Source: Roseobacter fucihabitans
Lineage (GTDB): Bacteria > Pseudomonadota > Alphaproteobacteria > Rhodobacterales > Rhodobacteraceae
Assembly (NCBI RefSeq): GCF_014337925.2
Contig: NZ_CP143426.1
Span: 1-64,000 of the forward strand
Length of the DNA stretch: 64,000 nt
Direction: 5' to 3'
Shown: positions 1 through 7,388 of the stretch, in pieces
How the letters are laid out: the number at the start of each line of letters is the position of its first letter
How positions within the stretch are numbered: position 1 is the stretch's first letter
Made by a program: the position numbers and the translations under genes
Notes under the pieces: generated by a model
The model's input: the letters and a program-made list of their open reading frames with translations, nothing else
Told to the model about the DNA's origin: nothing
Database searches by the model: none

Positions 1-50
1 CTGTTTAGCGACGAAACACAGATGACCCACTAAGAGGTCGTGAGGGCAGC

Positions 51-1253
51 ATGAATTCAGACGGAAATATCACGCAAACCAGTTCTATCGCTGCATCTAT
101 TGCGTCAAACGCTGCCCGTCTGTCGGAAGCGCTTAACAACCATATGCGCAATAGCTTCCAGCCCGATAGTAGAAAAGCGCTACGTAAGTTTCATCCTGCG
201 GAAGTATCGGAACTCACCGGCATCAGTATGTCGAACCTTCGAACGCGGCATCAGGAAGGTGATTTCCCTGATGTAGAGACGGATTCCAGAGGTCGCAGGC
301 TCTATACCGCCCAAGAGATTGACCAAATCCGCCATGTGATGGCAAAGACCGGTCGGAATGGCCAAACATACCTTCCCGGACGGCGCGAGAACGATGCCCT
401 TCAGGTTATTTCTATAGTGAACTTCAAAGGCGGATCCAGCAAGACAACCAGCGCCATCCACTTGGCTCAACGCTATGCGTTGCGAGGCTATCGGGTACTT
501 GCGATCGACATGGACCCACAGGCGAGCTTGACCACGATGTTCGGGTACCGTCCTGAGATCGAGTTTACTGAAAGCGGCACCGTTTATGACGCGCTAAAAT
601 ACGAAGACCCTGTGCCGCTAAGCCAAGTCATCCGAAAGACATATTTTCACAACCTTGACCTCGCTCCGGCAGGTCTCTTGCTATCGGAGTACGAGACCGA
701 AACAGCGTATGCGCTTCAGCACAAGATCGACCCGCCATTCACACAACGCCTTGCGATCGCTCTCGACGAGGTCGAAGCAGACTACGATCTCGTCATCATC
801 GATTGCCCGCCTCAACTTGGCTTCACAACAATGACCGCTTTGTTGGCGTCTACCGGCCTTCTAATCACGGTTGTTCCCAGCATGTTGGATGTTGCATCAA
901 TGGCGCAGTTCCTTGAAATGGCTGGAGAAACTGTCCAAACTCTCGAGGAGGCGGCAGGGCCCATCGACTGGAATTTCCTTAAGTTCTTGATCGCTCGATA
1001 TGAACCAACCGACGTACCACAGTCACAAATGGCGGGTTTCTTGAGGTCTATTCTCTTGGATCAAGTGTTGACCACCCCGATGCTCAAATCCACAGCGATC
1101 TCAGACGCTGGGATGACACAGCAAACCATCTATGAGCTGGATCCCTCACAAGTCGTAAAGAAGACACTAACACGCATATTAGAGTCTGTTAATGGCGTCG
1201 CGGATGAGTTCGAAAAGACGATCCAGCAAGCTTGGGGAAGGGAAACTGACTAA
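51..1253 (+). CDS. repA: RepA, ParA-type partition ATPase of a repABC replicon
   Basis: 400 residues. After a low-complexity start there is a MerR/HTH-like segment (about residues 45-95), then a ParA fold. The deviant Walker A box reads NFKGGSSKTTSAIHLAQ (about 125-141), followed by AIDMDPQASLTT and VIIDCPPQLG. Family role: RepA hydrolyses ATP to segregate the plasmid together with RepB bound at parS, and it represses its own operon. It is the first gene of repABC. Its TAA stop shares one base with the repB start (TAATG), so translation is coupled. Only 50 bases precede the ATG in this window, so most of the promoter is not visible. Length is normal for the family. Confidence 0.97.
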   Translation: MNSDGNITQTSSIAASIASNAARLSEALNNHMRNSFQPDSRKALRKFHPAEVSELTGISMSNLRTRHQEGDFPDVETDSRGRRLYTAQEIDQIRHVMAKTGRNGQTYLPGRRENDALQVISIVNFKGGSSKTTSAIHLAQRYALRGYRVLAIDMDPQASLTTMFGYRPEIEFTESGTVYDALKYEDPVPLSQVIRKTYFHNLDLAPAGLLLSEYETETAYALQHKIDPPFTQRLAIALDEVEADYDLVIIDCPPQLGFTTMTALLASTGLLITVVPSMLDVASMAQFLEMAGETVQTLEEAAGPIDWNFLKFLIARYEPTDVPQSQMAGFLRSILLDQVLTTPMLKSTAISDAGMTQQTIYELDPSQVVKKTLTRILESVNGVADEFEKTIQQAWGRETD

Positions 1254-2230
1254 TGGCCCGTAGAAACCTATTCCAGCCCCCTCCCCCACCCGATGCGGCC
1301 GGCACTGCGGCACCAGCCGGAGAACAAAAGGCGCGGTTCCCGAATACCGGCGCAATGAGCGGCGTCAAATCCACTTTGAAGGATGTCGCGAGCAACGCGG
1401 TAAGAGAAATCTCCGTTGATGTCATTGAAGAGAACGGCCCCAAGGACCGTCTCTCTTTCACCGATGCTGATGTTGTGACGCTAGCTGAGAGCATTAAGGC
1501 ACACGGCCAACAAGTACCAATTATGGTGCGCCCCATCGCGGACAAACCCGGACACTACAAAATCGTTTATGGTCGCCGCAGATTGCGGGCCTTACGATCG
1601 CTCGGCATCCCCGCAAAAGCACTTGTCAGGTCTCTTTCTGATGAAGAGGCAATTCTTGCCCAGGGACAAGAGAACACTCAACGCTTAGATCCCAGCTTCA
1701 TTGAAAAAGCGCTTTTCGCCACCGAGCTGGCTACAAGCGGCTACGAGCAAGCAATCATTCTGGATGCCCTCGCTGTGGACAAGCCAATGCTATCCCGCAT
1801 GACCAAAGTTGCACGGTCTATTCCAAAGTCAGTCATTGAGCAAATTGGATCCGCTCATGGCATTGGACGGAGGCGTTGGGAAGAGCTGGCAGACCAGTCG
1901 CGCAGAGATAGCGTCGATCTTGAACAGGTCACCGCAACGCTTCAGTTTAATGTTGCAAAAAGCTCCGACGACCGCTTTGGCATGGTCAGTGACGCCATTA
2001 CTCAAGCGCTAAAATCTAAGGCCACTAACAAACCAGCTGCACCCCCTACCCTCTCCATCAAACTTGGTGATGGGACGGCTTTGGCTGAAGTAAAAGAAAC
2101 GGCCCGTGCTTTGACATTCAAGCTGTCGAAGTCTGATGCCCCAGAATTTGCCCAGTGGATGCGTAACAACGCAGAAGCTGAGCTTACGCGCCTCTATGAG
2201 GCGTGGCAGTCAGAGCAAAAGCCTGACTGA
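1253..2230 (+). CDS. repB: RepB, ParB-type centromere-binding protein
   Basis: 325 residues. The ParB N-terminal domain is clear: LAESIKAHGQQVPIMVRP, the GRRRLRALRSLGIPAKA block and QGQENTQRLDPSFIEKA. A central HTH region covers about residues 165-200. The family binds parS palindromes and works with RepA to partition the plasmid. The start ATG overlaps the repA stop by one base. A 226-bp gap to repC holds the predicted antisense RNA. The C-terminal 90 residues should form the RepB dimer domain and show no breaks. Looks intact. Confidence 0.96.
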   Translation: MARRNLFQPPPPPDAAGTAAPAGEQKARFPNTGAMSGVKSTLKDVASNAVREISVDVIEENGPKDRLSFTDADVVTLAESIKAHGQQVPIMVRPIADKPGHYKIVYGRRRLRALRSLGIPAKALVRSLSDEEAILAQGQENTQRLDPSFIEKALFATELATSGYEQAIILDALAVDKPMLSRMTKVARSIPKSVIEQIGSAHGIGRRRWEELADQSRRDSVDLEQVTATLQFNVAKSSDDRFGMVSDAITQALKSKATNKPAAPPTLSIKLGDGTALAEVKETARALTFKLSKSDAPEFAQWMRNNAEAELTRLYEAWQSEQKPD

Positions 2231-2277
2231 TGTCGACCGAGCAGTAAAACTTAAAAAAGGAGCACGACCAACAACCC

Positions 2278-2317
2278 AAAAAAGAAAGAGCCCCCCAAGG
2301 TTTCCCTAGGAGAGCCC
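2278..2317 (-). terminator. Intrinsic terminator of the repABC antisense RNA
   Basis: On the minus strand, CCTAGG-GAAA-CCTTGG forms the core of a stem of about 13 pairs (2317-2288, with G-U pairs and one T-T mismatch) followed by a T-rich tract (2287-2278). This is the usual 3' end of a repABC ctRNA. Confidence 0.65.
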
Positions 2318-2333
2318 AATCTGTTCTTTGCAC
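2278..2333 (-). ncRNA. Predicted counter-transcribed RNA (ctRNA) controlling repC
   Basis: The repB-repC gap of repABC operons normally encodes a 50-60 nt antisense RNA that represses repC. Here the minus strand has a possible -35 (TTGACT at 2366-2361), a weak -10 (TAAATC, about 2344-2339) and, about 20 nt past the likely start, a strong hairpin followed by a T-rich tract. The predicted length of about 55 nt matches the family. The ends are inferred from promoter and terminator positions, not measured. Confidence 0.6.
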
Positions 2334-2456
2334 TTTCAGATTTACCAGCTTCTCCGCGCCAGTCAACAACAACCGATTCGGTTGCTGAAGATTTGCGGCC
2401 TTTTTCTAATTTTTTGAGATATCGGAGCCTTTCATATCAGGTTGTCGTGAAAAAAC

Positions 2457-3551
2457 ATGGCATTTACACAAGCAACTGCACCCACTGGGCTGCGGACCAG
2501 TGAAATATTGTCCGCGGACAATTCCATTCCAGAACGCCACATCGTTATCGCAACGCTCCGAAACGCGGCCCCGCGACTCGGTCTCAGTGCATCGGTGATT
2601 TCAACATTGGACGCGATGCTTTCGTGCCTCGCTCCAAAGCGCAACCACCACACCGTGTTTGCATCAAACTCAACGCTCACGTTCCGGCGCAATGGCATCT
2701 CAGACAGAACAATCAGACGCCACGCAGCGACGCTTCAAGAAATTGGCCTGCTCGTTCGCCGTGACAGCCCCAATCGGAAACGGTTCACAAAACACAACAG
2801 CCACGCCGGCCAAGCCCTTCGCTTTGGCTTTGACCTCTCACCGCTTTTCGATCGTCTGCATGAGATTGCTTCAATGGCGGCTGAGGTCATGAAAGAACGA
2901 GAGCAAATTGACTATCTTCGTGCCAAAATCCGCGCGGCAGCCAATGCAAGCCTGATCGAAAAGCCAAACGATGCGATGGCTCTGAACGTCTTTCGTGTCC
3001 TCCGTCGGAAATTATCACTGGAAGACTGTGAGAAAATTCTCTCAGCCCTGCCAATCAAAGAAGTTGATGCAGAGTCACCAGATGATCAAACTTCAAGTTT
3101 AGCGACTACATTGACCGCCAGTGACGGTCAAAATGTCCGGCACCATCATAAGTCAAATAAAGAACATATTGATAAAGAGAACATCTCACAAAAAAAACAA
3201 ACCACTCCTGTGCCTTCAGATGCTCCAATCACAATACCAGAATTGCTATCCGCATGTCCGGAGGCAGCCGAGTTTTCGCTGAGAAGAATGGAAACTGTTC
3301 ATGATGTCGTCGCTCATGCACGAACGCTGGCGCCGATGATAGGGATCAGCCCTCAAAGCTACGAGGCAGCTCATGAGCGACTGGGTGCGTTAAGAGCAGC
3401 GGCAACTGTTTGGGCCATCATGCAGTTCCATGACAAAATCAAAGCAGTTGGTGCGTATTTTAGATCAATAACCACCGGATCAAAGAGCGCAGATTTTAGC
3501 CCAGAAAGACTCATCCGGCGTTTGGCTTCGGCGCAAAAATATGCGGTTTGA
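2457..3551 (+). CDS. repC: RepC, plasmid replication initiator
   Basis: 364 residues. It begins MAFTQATAPTGLR and carries a winged-helix-like N-terminal half (about 60-150, including GISDRTIRRHAATLQEIGLLVRRDSPNRK with the usual basic wing). A variable linker follows at about 220-260, rich in Q, K and N. The C-terminal domain ends SPERLIRRLASAQKYAV, which fits RepC. In this family RepC opens the origin inside its own coding sequence. A perfect palindrome lies in codons 17-22 and a longer one starts five bases after the stop. The start ATG follows the ctRNA region. Intact. Confidence 0.95.
   Translation: MAFTQATAPTGLRTSEILSADNSIPERHIVIATLRNAAPRLGLSASVISTLDAMLSCLAPKRNHHTVFASNSTLTFRRNGISDRTIRRHAATLQEIGLLVRRDSPNRKRFTKHNSHAGQALRFGFDLSPLFDRLHEIASMAAEVMKEREQIDYLRAKIRAAANASLIEKPNDAMALNVFRVLRRKLSLEDCEKILSALPIKEVDAESPDDQTSSLATTLTASDGQNVRHHHKSNKEHIDKENISQKKQTTPVPSDAPITIPELLSACPEAAEFSLRRMETVHDVVAHARTLAPMIGISPQSYEAAHERLGALRAAATVWAIMQFHDKIKAVGAYFRSITTGSKSADFSPERLIRRLASAQKYAV
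2507..2522. promoter_or_regulatory. Candidate parS palindrome inside the 5' end of repC
   Basis: ATTGTCCGCGGACAAT is a perfect 16-bp palindrome within the first 25 codons of repC. The same 16 bases recur immediately after repC (3559-3574). Roseobacter repABC plasmids are known to carry group-specific perfect palindromes as partition sites. That this one is parS is inference from position, symmetry and duplication. Confidence 0.6.
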
Positions 3552-3555
3552 TTTC

Positions 3556-3577
3556 AAAATTGTCCGCGGACAATTTT
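3556..3577. promoter_or_regulatory. Candidate parS palindrome just downstream of repC
   Basis: A perfect 22-bp palindrome centred on GTCCGCGGAC with AAAATT/AATTTT arms starts five bases after the repC stop. Its inner 16 bases are identical to the copy inside repC. It is the best candidate for the RepB-binding centromere. Confidence 0.65.
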
Positions 3578-4072
3578 CTAAGCCGCATCGTCGGCTTTGA
3601 TGAACGGCCGCCCACACAAAGATAGCATGAGGTGCCAAGTCTTACGGTCGATAGCTGCACAGATTTTATTGCGCTCAGAAGAGATGGGGCAGGACCCACT
3701 GGTCTATATACAATCTACCACGAAGCTTTGCCGACACATTACGCGCACCATTTAGGCCCATTGCCTACCTCAATCGCCATTGAGCCTAATTCAACACTCT
3801 AGGATGGTAGCCAAAACGCGCTTTTCAATTAAAATATATAATTATCAATGTGTTAGTTGAAACATGCGTACTATTTCTCACAATAGTTCCCTGAAAAACA
3901 GTTCGTTCGTGTTTTGAGTTGTTTTGCAGTCCGCCATTACAGATGCAGCCTAGTGTTATCCTAAAGTAAAAGTTTCCTTCTTGTTTTGGGACTGTCTGAT
4001 GGAACCCTTGTAGAGTGTTCCTGACGGGTCCGGGTCGGTTTCCGTCCTGTCTGTCCTGACAAGGAAGTTCCC
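3578..4072. other. Gene-free stretch after repC
   Basis: About 495 bases without a convincing gene. A short minus-strand open stretch (about 3695-3593, ending in residues KADDAA) could be the tail of a lost gene but has no recognisable family. The middle part (3820-3910) is AT-rich. An AAGGAAG ribosome site closes the stretch at 4061-4067. Confidence 0.4.
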
Positions 4073-4543
4073 ATGCAAACAGAAGCATTGCGCGTGCTGC
4101 GCGCAGAGGCGCGATCTTGATGGCGACATCGAGAGCTAAGAAGAACTGGTGACCATGATGAGGCGCGTCGGCTGGAACGCCAAACAATCAGCCGCGATAT
4201 TGGATATCTCCGTGCGGCTCTCAACAACCCCAACGCCTATGTCAGTTGTGTTGGGGGAGGGACCATTCTTCACCTCGGGCTGACAACAGTCTCGCTCTAT
4301 GCCCCCGTTGAACGCTTCCCGCTCGCCAGCTTGGCCGTCCGGCTTGGAACGCCTCTGATCGACTGCCGCCCCGTCCGTGACATCATCGCCTTGGCAAACC
4401 TGCCGAAGGTCACAATGGACGGCCGGATCGATTCAGAACCTTGGACGGCCTCAAGCCGTATATCGCTTCTGACATATCTCGACGCTGCCGAACGCCTTGG
4501 CGCTCGTATCGTCAACGATCCGCGCGCAGATCGCGCGACCTAA
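4073..4543 (+). pseudogene. Degenerate gene of unknown function before the ArdC-like gene
   Basis: An ATG with a good AAGGAAG site 5 bases upstream starts a frame (MQTEALRVLRAEARS) that hits an in-frame TGA at 4118-4120 and then stays open to a TAA at 4541-4543, about 156 codons in all. The C-terminal part (VRLGTPLIDCRPVRDIIALA and onward) looks like real protein. Between 4108 and 4200 a second frame also looks protein-like (EELVTMMRRVGWNAKQ), so a pair of compensating frameshifts plus a stop is possible. I do not recognise the family. It sits 41 bases before the ArdC-like gene in the same direction, so both probably formed one operon. Confidence 0.5.
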
Positions 4544-5446
4544 CCCAACCTTCCCAATCAACCTCAACCGAAAGGAGGCCAGTCATGGCAAGTTCCCGCA
4601 CGTCCAAATTCGACGCATCCGAAGCCATCACCAATGAACTTATCCGCATCATCGAAAGGGGTGTCTTCCTTGGCGCAAACCGTGGACCGCTGGCGGCAGC
4701 GCGCGTCCCTTGCGCCACAACAGCGAGCCCTATCAGGGCGTGAATAACTTCCTGCTCACCATGCGCACGGTGATGGCAGGATATACCTCTCCGTTCTGGA
4801 TGACCGTGCCGCAGGCGAATACTCTTGGAGCTAAGATACGGAAGGGCGAACGCTCGTCTGTTGTTGTTTATTATGGCCAGAGCCGAACGCAGTCGGATGA
4901 TGATCAGGATGCTAACGATGGCAATGCCGATGAAGCCCGCGTGTTTCGGTTCCAGAAGTCATATCGTGTGTTCAATGCAGATCAAATCGAGGGCTTGCCG
5001 GTTGCTTTCCACCCGGATGCCTGTTCTGTCCCCGATCATGCGCAATCCGAGCCTATCCCGCATATGCAGGCGTTCTTTGATGCCATCGATATTACGACGA
5101 TCTTTGGTGGGACCGAGGCACGCTACAATCCGCCCGTCGATAAGGTTTTCATGCCAAGCATTGAGCGCTTCAAGAACCCGCTGAACTTTTACGGGGTCTG
5201 GGCGCACGAGCTTGCCCATGCCACGAAGGCGCCCCATCGCCTGAACCGAGACTATGGTCTCAGCCGGTTTGGCAACACGGCTTATTCCCGCGAAGAGATC
5301 GTGGCCGAGTTGACGTCCTGCTTTCTGGGGCAGGAGCTTGGGTTCACAGCGCATACGCTAGAGCTGAACGCGTCGTATTTGTATGGTCTTGCCACGTTTT
5401 AGTTCCGGTCTCTTTCGAGCAATGTTTGCTATGAAGGAGATAGAGA

Positions 5447-5722
5447 ATGGCACCGAGATACACAGACGAGTTTCGTCTTGATGCAGTACGCATCGCAACG
5501 ACCAGTGGGCTGACACGACCGCAAGCGGCAGCGGATTTAGGAGTTGGGCTTTCGACGTTGAACAAGTGGGTTCAAAAGCATCAGCATGACAACCTGATGT
5601 CGGGTCCTCACGAGGATGTCGAGAAAGAGAACGAACGCCTTCGCAAGGAAGTTCGGTTGCTTCGCGAGGAGAGGGAAGTGTTAAAAAAAGCGGCAATCTT
5701 CTTTGCAGGCCAAAGTCGGTGA
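5447..5722 (+). CDS. IS3-family OrfA, HTH protein (copy 1)
   Basis: 91 residues with a helix-turn-helix (RYTDEFRLDAVRIATTSGLTRPQAAADLGVGLSTLNKWV, about 4-42) and a leucine-zipper-like coiled coil (about 58-82). The run TTAAAAAAAGCG at about 5681-5692 is a typical -1 slippery site, which would fuse OrfA to the orfB frame (through SGNLLCRPKS) as the active OrfAB transposase. The protein is identical in all three copies. Confidence 0.93.
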   Translation: MAPRYTDEFRLDAVRIATTSGLTRPQAAADLGVGLSTLNKWVQKHQHDNLMSGPHEDVEKENERLRKEVRLLREEREVLKKAAIFFAGQSR

Positions 5723-6576
5723 GGTTCGCCTTTATCGACGCCTGGAAAGAAGAATGGCCTGTCGAATTTCTTTGCCGCGTCATGCAGGTTACGTCGCGAG
5801 GATTTCGCGCGTGGCGAAGCCGCCCGATGAGCCAGCGACAGCGCGACGATATGGTGATCCTGGCGCATATCCGCGAACAGCACCGCTTAAGCCTGCAAAG
5901 CTATGGCGGGCCTCGCATGACCGAAGAACTGCAAGAACTGGGTCTGCAAGTTGGGCACCGGCGCGTGGGCCGCTTAATGCGGGAGAATAGCATCAAAATC
6001 ATCAGGACCCAGAAATACAAGGTTACGACCGACAGCAATCATGCGTTTAACATCGCCCCTAACTTGCTGGGCCAGGACTTCTTTGCAGATGGTCCAAACC
6101 AAAAGTGGGCCGATGACATTTCCTACATCTGGACCAGTGAGGGCTGGTTGTATCTGGCAGTGATCCTTGATTTGTATTCCCGTCGTGTCATCGGTTGGGC
6201 GGTTAGCAATCGTATGAAGCGGGATCTGGCGATCCGAGCATTGGATATGGCTGTGGCACTGCGGCAACCGCCGAAGGGCTGCATGCATCATACGGATCGC
6301 GGGTCGCAATATTGTTCAGGCGACTATCAGAAACGGCTGTCTAAACACGGCTTCCAAGTTTCGATGAGCGGTAAGGGAAACTGCTACGACAATTCCATGG
6401 TTGAAACGTTCTTCAAATCACTCAGGGCAGAGCTGATTTGGCGCAACCGCTGGGAAACCAGGCGTAAAGCCGAAGGGGCGATTTTCCAGTATATCAATGG
6501 GTTCTACAATCCACGACGGCGGCACTCGTCATTAGGTGGCAAAAGCCCCTTGGCCTTCGAACGAAAGGCTGCCTAA
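5719..6576 (+). CDS. IS3-family OrfB, DDE transposase (copy 1)
   Basis: 285 residues read from a GTG overlapping the orfA stop; in the living element it is mostly made by -1 frameshifting. HTH_21-like region (about 45-95), then an rve integrase core with D (WADDISYIW), D (HHTDRGSQY) and E (DNSMVETFFKSL), ending RRRHSSLGGKSPLAFERKAA. This copy has SLRAELIW where the other two have SLKAELIW. Confidence 0.95.
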   Translation: MRFAFIDAWKEEWPVEFLCRVMQVTSRGFRAWRSRPMSQRQRDDMVILAHIREQHRLSLQSYGGPRMTEELQELGLQVGHRRVGRLMRENSIKIIRTQKYKVTTDSNHAFNIAPNLLGQDFFADGPNQKWADDISYIWTSEGWLYLAVILDLYSRRVIGWAVSNRMKRDLAIRALDMAVALRQPPKGCMHHTDRGSQYCSGDYQKRLSKHGFQVSMSGKGNCYDNSMVETFFKSLRAELIWRNRWETRRKAEGAIFQYINGFYNPRRRHSSLGGKSPLAFERKAA

Positions 6577-6840
6577 ATGAGTTGAGAGACCGGAACGCAA
6601 CCGCGACAAGACCAGTATCACTGGTTGCGTGTGCTGCGCTCGGACAAATCTGCGATTTTCAAACATGCGGCCGATGCTCAGAAGGCCTGCGATTACCTGA
6701 TCGCACGCTCAGAGGCGGGCAGGGCAGGGGCCACCGATCAGGCAGCCTGAGAGGTCTGGTGCTGTCCCTGGCGGCGGCTCTCAAAAAGTAAAAGCAAGCT
6801 TTTGGTTTTGTGTTTTTAATTTCCTCGAAAGGACAAGCCC

Positions 6841-7230
6841 ATGACCACTTCCGCACGCCCTCAAACCGAAGGCCCCGACATCACAGCAATCGCTGCTCAG
6901 AATGATGCCTTCCGCAAACTTGCCTGCCTTGGCATTGCACCAGATCAGCCCATTGCAGGCCGTATGCATGTCACACGGTCTCTTGCTGAAGCCGAGGATG
7001 GCTTCATGGCTGAGGCGGTCAAAGCAACAGGTGAGTTCGACACCTTTGAACCCGAGAATGATCCTGACGGATGCCACGACTTCGGGGCCGTCGATATCAG
7101 GGGGCAAAAGGTCTTTTGGAAGATCGATCTTTATGAGGCGGATAGCGATTTCCGCTACGGTGCTGAAACCCCTGACAATCCCGGAACCACCATGCGCGTG
7201 CTCACCATCATGATGGCATCTGACTGGTAG
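6841..7230 (+). CDS. DUF3768 domain protein
   Basis: 129 residues. The signature block FDTFEPENDPDGCHDFGAVD, followed by KVFWKIDLYEAD, FRYGAETPDNP and a C-terminal TTMRVLTIMMASDW, is the DUF3768 family. Its function is unknown, and it is common on alphaproteobacterial plasmids beside ArdC-like and ParB-like genes, as here. It follows the broken ArdC-like gene by 90 bases and is closed by a hairpin terminator at 7268-7304. Start ATG after CGAAAGGACA. Intact. Confidence 0.9.
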   Translation: MTTSARPQTEGPDITAIAAQNDAFRKLACLGIAPDQPIAGRMHVTRSLAEAEDGFMAEAVKATGEFDTFEPENDPDGCHDFGAVDIRGQKVFWKIDLYEADSDFRYGAETPDNPGTTMRVLTIMMASDW

Positions 7231-7267
7231 AGCAGGGGGCTTAACCTCGCAAATGAAGCACTATCTG

Positions 7268-7307
7268 AAGGCCCGCTGACCTCTACAAAGGGAAAGCGGG
7301 CCTTTTG
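7268..7307 (+). terminator. Intrinsic terminator after the DUF3768 gene
   Basis: A perfect 10-bp stem AAGGCCCGCT / AGCGGGCCTT (7268-7277 and 7295-7304) with a 17-base loop and a short T run. It separates the ArdC/DUF3768 unit from the ParB-like gene. Confidence 0.7.
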
Positions 7308-7388
7308 TCATGTGATCCTCAAATCCGGGGATTGGTCAGGCCGCTTTCGAATGTTCGGGGCGGCGCAAACATCTCAAAAGGATATCAC

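Larger units (their letters stand above)
5384..6614 (+). mobile_element. IS3-family insertion sequence, copy 1
   Basis: 1231 bp, bounded by imperfect inverted repeats of about 30 bp (left TGGTCTTGCCACG, right TGGTCTTGTCGCG read inward, both running into GTTCCGGTCTCT). It is flanked by a 3-bp target duplication, GTA (5381-5383 and 6615-6617). It carries orfA and orfB with a slippery A7G run. Two other copies lie at 23632-24862 and 30746-31976. It has split the ArdC-like gene. Confidence 0.97.
4585..6750 (+). pseudogene. ArdC-like antirestriction gene, frameshifted and split by an IS3 element
   Basis: The ATG follows an AAAGGAGG site. The start MASSRTSKFDASEAITNELI matches the N-terminal ssDNA-binding domain of ArdC-type proteins. 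Near 4669 one base is missing: the expected WRKPWTAGGSARPLRHNSEP is encoded in the next frame and continues to 5383. That part includes the metallopeptidase motif HELAHATKAPHRLNR and FGNTAYSREEIVAELTSCFL. An IS3 element (5384-6614) with a GTA duplication interrupts it. After the element the frame resumes exactly (YHWLRVLRSDKSAIFKHAA) to the TGA at 6748-6750. ArdC proteins protect incoming plasmid DNA from restriction; this copy cannot be made intact. Confidence 0.88.

Noticed and set aside
4118-4120. In-frame TGA as a selenocysteine codon
   Set aside because: No SECIS-like hairpin or selenoprotein pattern; the neighbouring frame conflict points to decay.
4660-4680. Programmed frameshift in the ArdC-like gene
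   Set aside because: No slippery run near the shift, and the gene is also split by an IS, so mutation is the simpler reading.
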